In this document: positions 54,698-64,000 of the stretch, one piece after another
Position numbering within the stretch: position 1 is the first letter of the stretch
Layout of the letters: every line of letters begins with the position of its first letter
From: Prionace glauca
Lineage: Eukaryota > Chordata > Chondrichthyes > Carcharhiniformes > Carcharhinidae
Direction of reading: 5' to 3'
Assembly (NCBI GenBank): GCA_037974335.1
Contig: CM075760.1
Location: 56,600,890 to 56,664,889 of the forward strand
DNA length: 64,000 nucleotides
Position numbers and translations under genes: made by a program
The notes under the pieces: generated by a model
The model's input: the letters and a program-made list of their open reading frames with translations, nothing else
Database searches by the model: none
What the model was told of the DNA's origin: nothing

Positions 54698-57473
54698 CTA
54701 CTTTACTATTTTTACGACGAGATTGCCAAGATATTTTCCTGCATTTTTCAACTCCTCTCTGAATTTCCTCTGTGTCACTGCATAAATACACGTGTTAGTG
54801 CAACAGCTCAGCAGCTGAAGCATGTTTCCACTTTCCTGGCGAATGAATTTGGGGTCGTTGAAATTGGTTCCTGAGAAATAAGATTCATTTGTAATTTTCG
54901 CATACAGGAAATCCACAATGTATGTCATCCACAAAAGAATAAAGCTTCCCGAGATGGTGAAAAGTAAAACAATAGACTTCTTCCTGTTCTTCACTTCTGG
55001 ATCACTTTGATTCTCTCCACTGCTGTTAGTCCGGAGTCTCCGGCGGGATCTATTGGCCGCCAGGATGTGTCTCACGGTCAGTGCATTAAACAACAAAATC
55101 AGAAGGAATGGTAGAAAAGGATTTAATACACGTGCAAACCAGTCACAGACTGCCCACGAGAAGGAAGTGTAGTAGATTGATTTTATCTTACAAAACCAAG
55201 GCACATTGTTCACTATATAGACTGGTTCATATATAAAGTACGACGGAATCCTTTTCAAACAGTTCAACAAACAAACCGTCCCTATCACCACATCGGCTGT
55301 TTTTACAGTGCAATAGTTTGTCCGCAATTTCTGGCAGCAAATGGCTACATAACGATCAAAGGTGAAAAATAAGGTTAGCCAAACAGAGCACTCCATGATT
55401 GCATAGATTATCACAGAACTCAGAGTGCAGGCTGGAGTCAATGACATAAAACTTACTGGAAAATAAATGCCAATAATCCGATTGAATATCACAGCAATGA
55501 CAACGACAAGGAGATCCGTCACTGCCATGGCAATCAGATACCGAGTAATGCATTTGGAAAGACCACACCTTCCTCGGGACAGAATCACAATCGCCACCAC
55601 GTTAACTGAGAGGAAAAGGAAAATTAAAGTTGTGAAGTTATTCAACAAATTCCTAATAAGCACTTGGGTGTGACAGACCTATCTGGACATTTTTGCCATT
55701 TCACCTTCGTTAGAAGAGATGGCTGTTCTTGTTTTTTTCTCAGTGTCAATTGTGTTTCAGAAAGAGCTACAAGGGTCACCTTCAAATATTTCGCACCTTT
55801 GAGGCAAACTATTTCCCAAGTCTCTCAACAGGAAAGTGTTGCAGCACAATCTGACATCTAACAACATAAGAACATAAGAAATAGGAGCAGGAGTAGGCCA
55901 TCTAGCCCTTCGAGCCTGCCCCGCCATTCAATAAGATCATGGCTGATCTGTCTTGGCTCAGTTCCACATTCCCGCCCTCTCCCCATAACCCTTAATCCCC
56001 TCTCTTATCAAAAACCCATTAACCCGCGTCTTAAAAATATTTAGCGAGCACTCCCTCCAAGGCCAAAATTTCCTTACCTAAGTACGGCGCCCAAAACTGC
56101 ACACAGTACTCCAGCTGCGGCCTCACCAATGCCATATACAGCCGCAGCAAGACCTCCCTACTTTTATATTCAATCCCCCTCGCTATGAAGGCCAGCATCC
56201 CATTTTCCTTCCTGATCACCTGCTGCACCTGCAAGCTGGGTTTTTGCGACTCATGCACAAGGACCCCGAGGTCCCTCTGCACCGTCGCCTGCTGCAGTTT
56301 TTCGCCACGTAAGTAATAGTCCTTCCTACCATTCTTCCTACCAAAGTGGACCACCTCGCACTTGCCAACATTAAATTCCATTTGCCATTTCCTGGCCCAT
56401 GCGCCCAGCATATCTAGATCCTTCTGTAGACTCTCCACACCCTCCGCACAATTGGTCTTTCCTCCAATCTTGGTGTCATCACCAAATTTCGACACCCTAC
56501 ACTCGGTTCCCTCCTCCAGATCATCTATATATCTATAACATGAGCAGGTATTAATTATGTTAAGTGCTGAATAACTGGACGACGAAATACGCTTAAGGAA
56601 AGCATGTGGGGAGCAGAATGAGGCAGAAAGGCAATGTGATTCAGGGCAATATTTACAAAGTTAAGGACTTGAAAGGCTGAAGATCCCCAGGTTGTGTCCG
56701 AAATTTGGCATTCAACCTTTGTATCATGTATTCCCCATCAACGCAGTCTGTAAGTAATGTTTACATGTCAGTTACAGTTGTTAAACTGTATAATGTGATA
56801 AAGATTCAGTTTGACTTGTTAGAATTCCACGGGAATGTTTTCAGTAGGTAGGATGTGTCAAGTTAATACAATTTAAGGAGCTTCAGATGGTTTGCTTTAG
56901 AAATCCTGCTGGCTTGGAAACAGCAGTTTCCATTCTGCTGAGCAATCATATTAATTGTTCCATGATGAGAAGCGAAAAATTATATATCGACTGGAGTTTC
57001 AAAGAGTAAAAGGCGACCTCGTTGAAAGAGAATTCTCAGCAGGCGTGACAGAATATATACTAGGATGTTGTGTCCACTCATAGTGGAACATTGCCCAATG
57101 TTTGTATTCCTGCAAACATATTCTCATAGCAACTATAGGTTTCAAAGACATGAACAGCCTCTATTCCTTATACGCATGCTGGCAAGTACAACCGCAAAGT
57201 ATTGAATGTGTCAGAGACTTAATGAGTAAGTCTTGAGTCTAAATAAATATATAATTAAATGATGAAATGATAGGCTACCACTGAGCAAATAAGGTTTTAG
57301 AAGATAAATGGAAAAGATTATATCATGTTCTTTGTTGCCATGTTCAGCAATAACTCCATAAAACAGCGGCATGTGAAATTAATCACTTAGTAGAATGACT
57401 TACCCGGAACCCCAATGGCAGCGATAATTGGATAGTAAATGCCATAAATTACACCACTGATTTGCCCATGCAT
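54698..57473 (-). CDS. GPR139-like class A G-protein-coupled receptor (two exons)
   Basis: Seven-helix plasma-membrane receptor of about 325 aa. Exon 1 (57473-57404) encodes MHGQISGVIYGIYYPIIAAI then GVP and ends at donor GTAAGT in phase 1. Exon 2 (55605-54698) follows acceptor 'ttttcctctcag' and continues VNVVAIVILSRGRCGLSKC, so the intron falls within TM1. Later features: TM2 MAVTDLLVVV, a TM3 Cys (TPACTLSS), FDRYVAIC for the DRY box, basic loop 3 (RSRRRLRTN), TM6 SFILLWMTYIV, and NTCIYA in place of NPxxY. It resembles the GPR139/GPR142 orphan group; the exact orthologue is uncertain. The frame is open from 55663, but that upstream part is intron. A LINE fragment sits in the intron (55862-56532). 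Confidence 0.85.
55862..56532 (-). mobile_element. LINE B fragment in the GPCR intron
   Basis: Antisense copy with the 'ttcttatgttgt'-type tail and the ORF2 C-terminus. About 0.7 kb of the family's 3' region has an internal deletion (jump at 56048 from the tail region straight to LVRPQLEYCVQFWAPYL). It ends within the RT region. Confidence 0.85.
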
Positions 57474-57479
57474 TCTGTA

Positions 57480-59190
57480 TGAGAAACAGTGAAGGATTCT
57501 CTATGACAAGGTCAAATAAACACACATTTATACTGTTGGAAATCTATAGGGAGGCAATTAACTTCCACAATTATTAACAGTTCATTAAACAGATTAAGTA
57601 GTAACTTTCCATGCTCATTCAGATAGGGGTTTAGGATGTCGCGAGACCGTAGAGAGGCAGTGATCCGTGCAGCCTAACATAGCTTAGAATTAATTACTAA
57701 TACTTGCGCAAATATAAGACATGCTTATCATGTGGAATACTCATGATCAAGAATTACCTAAGAAATATTATAGCCATGATGCTGAAGCCAGCATAGCTCA
57801 GTGACATTCGAACAGAAGGCAATCGGAATGGCAATGATAGTCATATAGTGTTGAATGTACTCACATAACTGAAGTAAAAGTCACCTGTAACATATAGTTC
57901 CTCACAAAAGTTATTTCCATACAGTACAAATGATCCCGGCAGAGGCCATCAGTCATCCATACCAGAGAACCTGCATTCTCACAACACATTTACGCATTAA
58001 CGCTAAGCATCATAAAATTGTCCAAAAGCTCACCACGTGGGAGTGTCAATAAAGTTCAGACTGAAGAACAAATGGAAATTATCAAATATTTTTTATAGTA
58101 GTCCCAGGCCTTGTGATTGTTACAGTCGTTTCTTTCACTGAACCACATTGCTGTTGTGCTGGTCAGGTCTACCTTGGATATTACATGAGGGACCATTTCT
58201 GATGGTTTACAAGTGAATAAAGGCCACAGATTGTGAATAAAAACAAATTTTGCTATAGACGATTAGAAAGATAAAACAATTTGTAATATGTGGAAGGTAA
58301 AACATTCAAGGGCTTTAGGGAGGAATGGTAGATGAGATGTTAGTTTACAAGGGCATGTGTCAAAAGTTTGTTTGAGAAGTTGCTGATGACAGTGGATCTG
58401 AAGCAGAGAGGGAGTTATTCACACCAAACACAGTCTCTCTCATTCTCTCTCACACACACAACACAAGGTGATTAGGACGGTAAATACATGGGGTTACGGG
58501 GATAGGGCCGGGGTGGGATCAGGTGCAGGATAGATGGGCCGAATGAGTTCTCTCTGCACTGTCGGGGTCCATACTCACAGAAACTGCTGATATCTAACTG
58601 GAGTGTATGGTGATTTGTAGTGACAATGATTCTTTAATTTTTATTGATTATAACTCTGGTTTGGAAGGTCATTAAACAATGTCAGCTACCCAGTAGTCAC
58701 ATTGCCACATCACTGTTTTTCATCTGTTAGCTTCACTAATTTGGGCGAAGATATACTGAGTGAGTTGTTGTACATGAAAAAACGATATGGTCCAGACATT
58801 ACAACCCTCCATCGACATACTATTCATGTTTCCTCTTTTCGTCCTTGAGATGAACATTCACTAGCAGCAGTAGAAGAATCAGTAGAAGAGCGGAAATATT
58901 TCCTGGTGACGGACAGTCGATATTTCGTGACAGTCTGGCTATTGAATTCACTCAAAAATAATGTAGATTGAATCCTGATAGTCTGGGGATTAAATTCACT
59001 CTGTAAATAATGAAGATAATCGACACAAATGAAATAAAGGAAGTGTTTCAATTAATGAAACATTTGAGAACAAAGAGGAGAATGCAGAACAACATTTATT
59101 CCAGTCCATCCATGGATATATCCATCAATTCATTCACTGATTCCAGAAGCAAAATGTTCTGGTATCCAAATGTCACTGATTGTTACATCA
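57480..59190. other. No gene seen
   Basis: AT-rich non-coding sequence upstream of the GPCR first exon. A SINE or LINE tail piece lies at about 58469-58572 ('ggttacggggatagggcc'). The GPCR promoter is not recognisable. Confidence 0.4.
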
Positions 59191-59191
59191 T

Positions 59192-59220
59192 ATAAGAACA
59201 TAAGAAATAGGAGCAGGAGT
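59192..59220 (-). mobile_element. LINE B tail, very short
   Basis: Only the last ~29 bases of the LINE ('aagaacataagaaataggag') are present. Confidence 0.6.
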
Positions 59221-61497
59221 CACCCAGTCTCCTCTCTACTGTTTTCGGGCAGACAGTAGCATATATTTAATTGAACTTGACCAGTAATTGGGATGTCCGG
59301 GTTAGTACTGTGGCGGCACGGGAACAAATGCCATCAGAGAGCTGGTGAATTTGAAGGCAATTTGAATGGAATTTGGAATACCCACTAACACTTGCCATGG
59401 AACCTCTCGATTCACCAGTGAACGGAATCCTCCATCATATCCTAAACTCAATTACATTTGTCTCCAGATGGAGGGCAATATGACTAACTCTTCAAAATGT
59501 ATTCTCTGCCTTATAGTCTGCTTGTATTTCCTGTTGACCATCAACCCATCCATCAAATGTCATAATCATTGGCGCGATCTTCCATAGGATTGTTGTTGCT
59601 AAGAAGGACAACACAAGTTGAATAATTTCCCTTTCCTTGGAGATCAGAGCACTTTCGTCCACAATCTAAAAAAGTATAATATTATCTCCAGCGTTGTTGC
59701 AGGGTAGGTTTCTTTATAAATGGACGTCAAACAGATATTTTATTTACTGCACAAACACCCCAGATGCTTCCTGTTGTTGACCTCGGACTTTTGAGTCTCT
59801 CTGGCTGCAGTCGGCTGGGTTGCTTTTAAATACCGTGCGGGGCAGTTTAAGATAAATCCGAGTGATCAAAATGGGATCTATCTATTCAAACTATAAATGT
59901 TTCATCTGCACAGCCATGACACTTTTAGATGATATTTCAACTGAAGAAATCTATTCAGTGACAATCGTGTCCACTTTTAAGGTAAGCACCATGATAAAAT
60001 AGTAACTTGACCATTTAACATCTTCTTATTCATTCATGGGACACGGGTACCACTGGCGGGCCACCAGTAATTGCCTTTCTCCAGTCAGGCTTGGAGGGCA
60101 GTTGAGAGTCAACCATATTGCTGTGGCTCTGGAGTCACATGTAGGCCAGACCAGGTAAGGACAGCAGATTTCTTCCCTCAAGGACATTACAACGAGGACA
60201 TGATTTAATTCATAGAATTTCCAAAAGAAGAGTATGCTAGTTCTTAAAGTCCGCTTAATAGTAATTTAGTGAAGTAGGGGTGCTACTACTGAGCGGAAAA
60301 ACATGCTTCAATGGAATGTAACACATCAATGCTTGTGATATCGCGTAATATGCCATAAAGTCCTGATATCCTGTGCTCCCAACACCAGTGAATGTTAGAC
60401 GGCCCATCAAATAAACTACAATGGTTTGAATGCCGAAGGAGAACTTTACTGATCGCGTATCCGTTCCAATTCATTAACTTCTGTGTCAGATGCTGGTGTA
60501 AATGTAAATATTTCTCTGTCAACTTACTAGTTTGTCATTAGCACAATAGCAAGCGTGTTTGGCGTGGGGGCATTTCAACAATTGCAAGGAGTAATAGCGT
60601 AAAAAAAGTGAGGTGGTTCTTGTTCTTTGTAGACCTATAATGCATAACGATAGCCATTCAGGTTTTAAATAGAATCACTCCCTCCCCGCATTTAGTTACA
60701 TAAATGGATCAAAATTCGTCTGATCGATTGTGGGAATCAGGTAGAGACCCGGGGACGTTGCAAATTAGACACGACAGATGCCCCATTCCAATTTGTCTGT
60801 CACTGCCTTCCCCGGCACAGTCAGCCTCCCTCCCCCTTCAACCACGAAGAAGAGAGGAGCCAAAACGTTATGTCTGCTAGATGCCCACTGGCGACTCCTC
60901 AACTACCTTCCTTCCTCTACTCGCCTGGTCACTCATGGGCTTTCTGCCTTTTCAACGTTCCCCTGCGGCGTGGTGACTTTCTGAACGTGCTGTCGACGAC
61001 TTGCTCAGCTATGGAGATGCTCCATCTTGTATTTCTTCGGCCTCAGCTTCGAAATGTGGTTAGCCACTGGCTGCATTTGGACCAACTTCCTGAACACGTG
61101 GTCACTAGTGACACCTGAAACTTGTACTGTTGCCACATCGAACAATCGAAGCATGTGATAGGTGCAAGTTCTCCTGCCATGACAACCTTTAAGCTCACCC
61201 CTCTAGTCCCCAGCCGTTCCACGCCGCACCCCCCCCCCCTCCTCCCCCCACCTCCAATCACACACACACAGACACACATACACACACATACAAGCACCCA
61301 CACACAAAGCCGCAACAACGCACCAATTGGCTGCCTGGACACGTCAGAAAAGTTAGCTGGCAAGCTAGTTTGCATGCTGTGTACGGGATTCATGGTCATA
61401 TGCTGGCAAATACGGTAATAGGATTCATCAAGTTGATTGAATGTGCAGTGTACATTTCAGTACAGCATAGAATTTGGACGCAATTTTCAGCACAAAC
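59221..61497. other. No gene; SINE and simple repeats
   Basis: Non-coding. An antisense SINE piece lies at 60010-60200 ('gggcagttgagagtcaacc'). A C-run followed by a (CA)n tract occupies 61230-61310, upstream of the V leader. No other gene recognised. Confidence 0.45.
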
Positions 61498-64000
61498 ATG
61501 CCTTCAGATTCTTACTGTGATTGCTGGCCTAGAACAATATCCGCCAACCTATTATTTTTGCTCATGATCCTTCAAACGAGTGAGTATTTCGGGCGATTAT
61601 CACCGTTTTATTTCATTGATGTTTATTCGATTTTCCTGTAATATTTATTCCCCTCATTGGGGATGCCATGGTTCCTCAAGTTTTATTCTTGGACAAATGA
61701 GTTTTGTGAGTTTCTGTGTGTATCTGTTTATAACAGATCTGTGTATCTGTGTATCTGTTTATCTGTATATATAAAAAGGAAGAGGCTGGCTAGGGTAAAC
61801 GTTGGTCCTTTAGAGGATGAGAAAGGGGAGCTAGTGGTAGGGGATAGGGATATGGCTAAGGTCTTGAATAACTTCTTTGTTTCTGTCTTCACGGAGGAGG
61901 ACGTGAATAATTTGCCGGGTGTTAGCGATGGAAAGGTGGTAGGAATGGAGGGTCTTAATGACATTACTGTTACTAGAGAGGTGGTGCTCGACAGACTGGA
62001 GGGGCTGATTGTGGACAACTCCCCAGGACCGGATGGAATGCATCCGAGGGTTCTGAAAGAAATGGCGGAGGTGATAGTGGATGCCTTGGTGATTATTTTC
62101 CAGACGTCGCTGGATTCCGGGGAAGTGCCGGAAGATTGGAAAACGGCTAATGTTACGCCGTTGTTTAAGAAGGGTGCCAGGCAAAAGGCGGGGAATTACA
62201 GGCCGGTTAGTTTAACGTCTGTGGTAGGTAAAATGTTAGAAACCGTCATTAAGGAGGAAATAGCGAGGCATCTTGAGGGGAATTGCTTGATAGGGTGGAC
62301 GCAACACGGTTTCATTAAAGGGAAGTCGTGTCTGACAAATTTACTGGAGTTCTATGAGGATGTGTCTAGGGCAGTGGATGGAGGAGAGCCGGTGGATGTG
62401 GTCTTTCTGGATTTTCAGAAGGCGTTTGACAAGGTACCTCACAAGAGGTTATTGCAGAAGGTCAGGGGACATGGAGTTGGGGGTAGGGTGTTAGCGTGGA
62501 TAGAGGATTGGTTGTCAAATAGGAGGCAGAGAGTGGGGGTCAATGGATGCTATTCGGATTGGCGGTTGGTGACTAGTGGGGTGCCCCAGGGGTCGGTGCT
62601 GGGGCCTCAGCTATTTACCATTTATATAGATGATCTGGAGGAGGGAACCGAGTGCAGGGTGTCGAAATTTGCTGATGACACCAAGATTGGGGGAAAGGCA
62701 AATTGTGCGGAGGGTGTGGAGAGTCTGCAGAAGGATCTAGATAGGCTGGGCGAATGGGCCAGGAAATGGCAAATGGAATTTAATGTTGGCAAGTGTGAGG
62801 TGGTCCACTTTGGTAGGAGGAATGGTAGGAAGGACTATTACTTACGGGGCGAAAAACTGCAGCAGGCGACGGTGCAGACGGACCTCGGGGTTCTTGTGCA
62901 TGAGTCGCAAAAACCCAGCTTGCAGGTGCAGCAGGTGGTCAGGAAGGCGAATGGGATGGTGGCCTTCATAGCGAGGGGGATTGAATATAAAAGTAGGGAG
63001 GTCTTGCTGCAGCTGTATAGGGCATTGGTGAGGCCGCAGCTGGAGTACTGTGTGCAGTTTTGGGCGCCGCACCTGCGCAAGGATATTTTGGCCCTGGAGG
63101 GAGTGCAGAGGAGGTTTACTCGGCTGATACCGGAGTTGAGGGGATTGAGCTATGAGGAGAGGCTGAATAAACTAGGCTTGTACTCGTTAGAGTTTAGAAG
63201 AATGAGGGGAGATCTCATTGAGACGTATAAGATGATGAATGGGATGGATAGGATAGAGGTGGAGAGACTGTTCCCGCTCAAAAAAGACAGTAGGACTAGG
63301 GGGCACAGCCTCAAGATAAAGGGGGGGCGGTTTAGAACAGAGTTGAGGAGGAACTTCTTCACTCAAAGGGTGGTGAATCTCTGGAATTCTCTGCCCGTTG
63401 AAGTGGTGGAGGCTGCCTCGCTAAATATTTTTAAGAAACGGGTTGATGGGTTTTTGATAAGAGAAGGGATTAAGGGTTATGGGGAGAGGGCGGGAAGGTG
63501 GAGCTGAGTCACGACAGATCAGCCATGATCTTATTGAATGGCGGGGCAGGCTCGAAGGGCCAGATGGCCTACTCCTGCTCCTATTTCTTATGTTCTTATG
63601 TTCTTATAACTGTATATGCGTTTGTCTGTAATAGAAAACCTATATGGTGAAAGAGAGAATATGTTTTTGTGATTGTGTGTGACAGAGAGAGAATGTATTT
63701 TCGTCTGTAGGGGTGCATGCGTTTGAGCGAGAGAGAAATTTTGCTCAAAACGTGTTTCATTTTTAATCAAAAACACATCTAAAAATTATGTTTGTCGCAT
63801 TCTGTTACTTTTTCCAGCGCAGAGCCGGCCGGATGAACTTCTCCAAAAGCCCGCAGTAGTAGCAGGAAATGAAGGGGATACCGTGGTGTTGTCCTGTCAC
63901 TACCCCGCCACATACACAAAAGCTTACCTATATTGGTATGTACAGTACCCGGGACAGGGCCTTCAGTACATGCTGGCCAGACATACTGCTGGAGGTGACA
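61498..64000 (+). CDS. TCR alpha/delta V gene with LINE in its leader intron (cut by window end)
   Basis: The leader exon 61498-61579 encodes MPSDSYCDCWPRTISANLLF then LLMILQT, with donor GTGAGT in phase 1. The V exon begins at 63818 after acceptor 'tttttccag' and reads QSRPDELLQKPAVVAGNEGD, TVVLSC, YLYWYVQYPGQGLQYMLARH up to the end of the window. The joined codon (A+CG) keeps the frame. The intron is 2.2 kb because a LINE (61771-63606, same strand) lies in it. FR3, CDR3 and RSS are beyond the window. Confidence 0.8.
61771..63606 (+). mobile_element. LINE B copy 3, 5'-truncated with open RT frame
   Basis: The ORF2 frame is open from the element start to 63507 (IKRKRLARVNVGPLEDEKGE... to ERAGRWS) with an intact FADD box (SKFADDTK), GVPQGSVLGP and a complete C-terminus. 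It ends in 'ttcttatg' repeats. A short flanking repeat 'ctgtatat' is seen on both sides. It lacks the endonuclease and ORF1, so it cannot move by itself. Low divergence from the copies at 7-11 and 16-20 kb suggests recent activity. Confidence 0.9.

Noticed and set aside
61728-63362. Minus-strand frames over the LINE at 61.8-63.6 kb, and their mirror images at 7.8-11 and 17-20 kb
   Set aside because: They are antisense shadows of the LINE ORFs and recur only because the LINE is repeated.

Overview
The window reads as nuclear DNA of a cartilaginous fish, almost certainly a shark or other elasmobranch. The strongest evidence is a NAR-type variable segment (the V family of IgNAR and NAR-TCR, known only from elasmobranchs) beside T-cell-receptor-like V segments. 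Intron-containing genes, abundant CR1-clade LINEs and tRNA-derived SINEs fit the same picture. I interpret most of it as part of a TCR alpha/delta V region. No TCR constant-domain exon is visible.

Left part (1-25 kb): a 13-finger C2H2 gene (+), then two small minus-strand exons encoding an immunoglobulin mu-like transmembrane segment and short cytoplasmic tail, with poly(A) signals below them. Next come a GT-rich tract, nested LINEs, an 11-finger C2H2 gene (-) with a CpG-rich promoter near 15.4 kb, and a nearly full-length CR1-type LINE (about 16.41-21.37 kb) with 198-bp tandem units at its 5' end. A possible solo LTR lies at 23.4-24.0 kb.

Centre-left (25.4-29.5 kb, minus strand): the parts of a doubly rearranging NAR-TCR unit in transcriptional order. 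These are a leader exon; a NAR V exon that already carries a D-like stretch and ends in a 12-spacer RSS; a J with a 23-spacer RSS and a splice donor; and a TCR V exon that has a splice acceptor and a 23-RSS but no recognisable leader. J donor and V acceptor are both phase 1, so direct splicing keeps the frame. The RSS of the supporting V is the last unit of a six-copy tandem array in which every unit is RSS-like.

Right part (34-64 kb): further V segments in both orientations. On the minus strand: 34.0-34.5, 37.2-37.5, 39.4-39.6 (pseudogene), 44.8-45.7, 47.8-48.6 (pseudogene) and 51.0-51.3. On the plus strand: 38.2 (pseudogene), 41.6-42.0, 42.5 (pseudogene), 52.0 (pseudogene) and 61.5-64 kb (cut by the window end). 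A 2.6-kb block was duplicated directly (36.7-39.3 and 50.5-53.1 kb). A two-exon GPR139-like receptor gene (54.7-57.5 kb, -) sits among the V segments. CTCF-like and CRE-like motifs recur near V segments. All functional statements are inferred from sequence reading; nothing was searched or aligned by computer.
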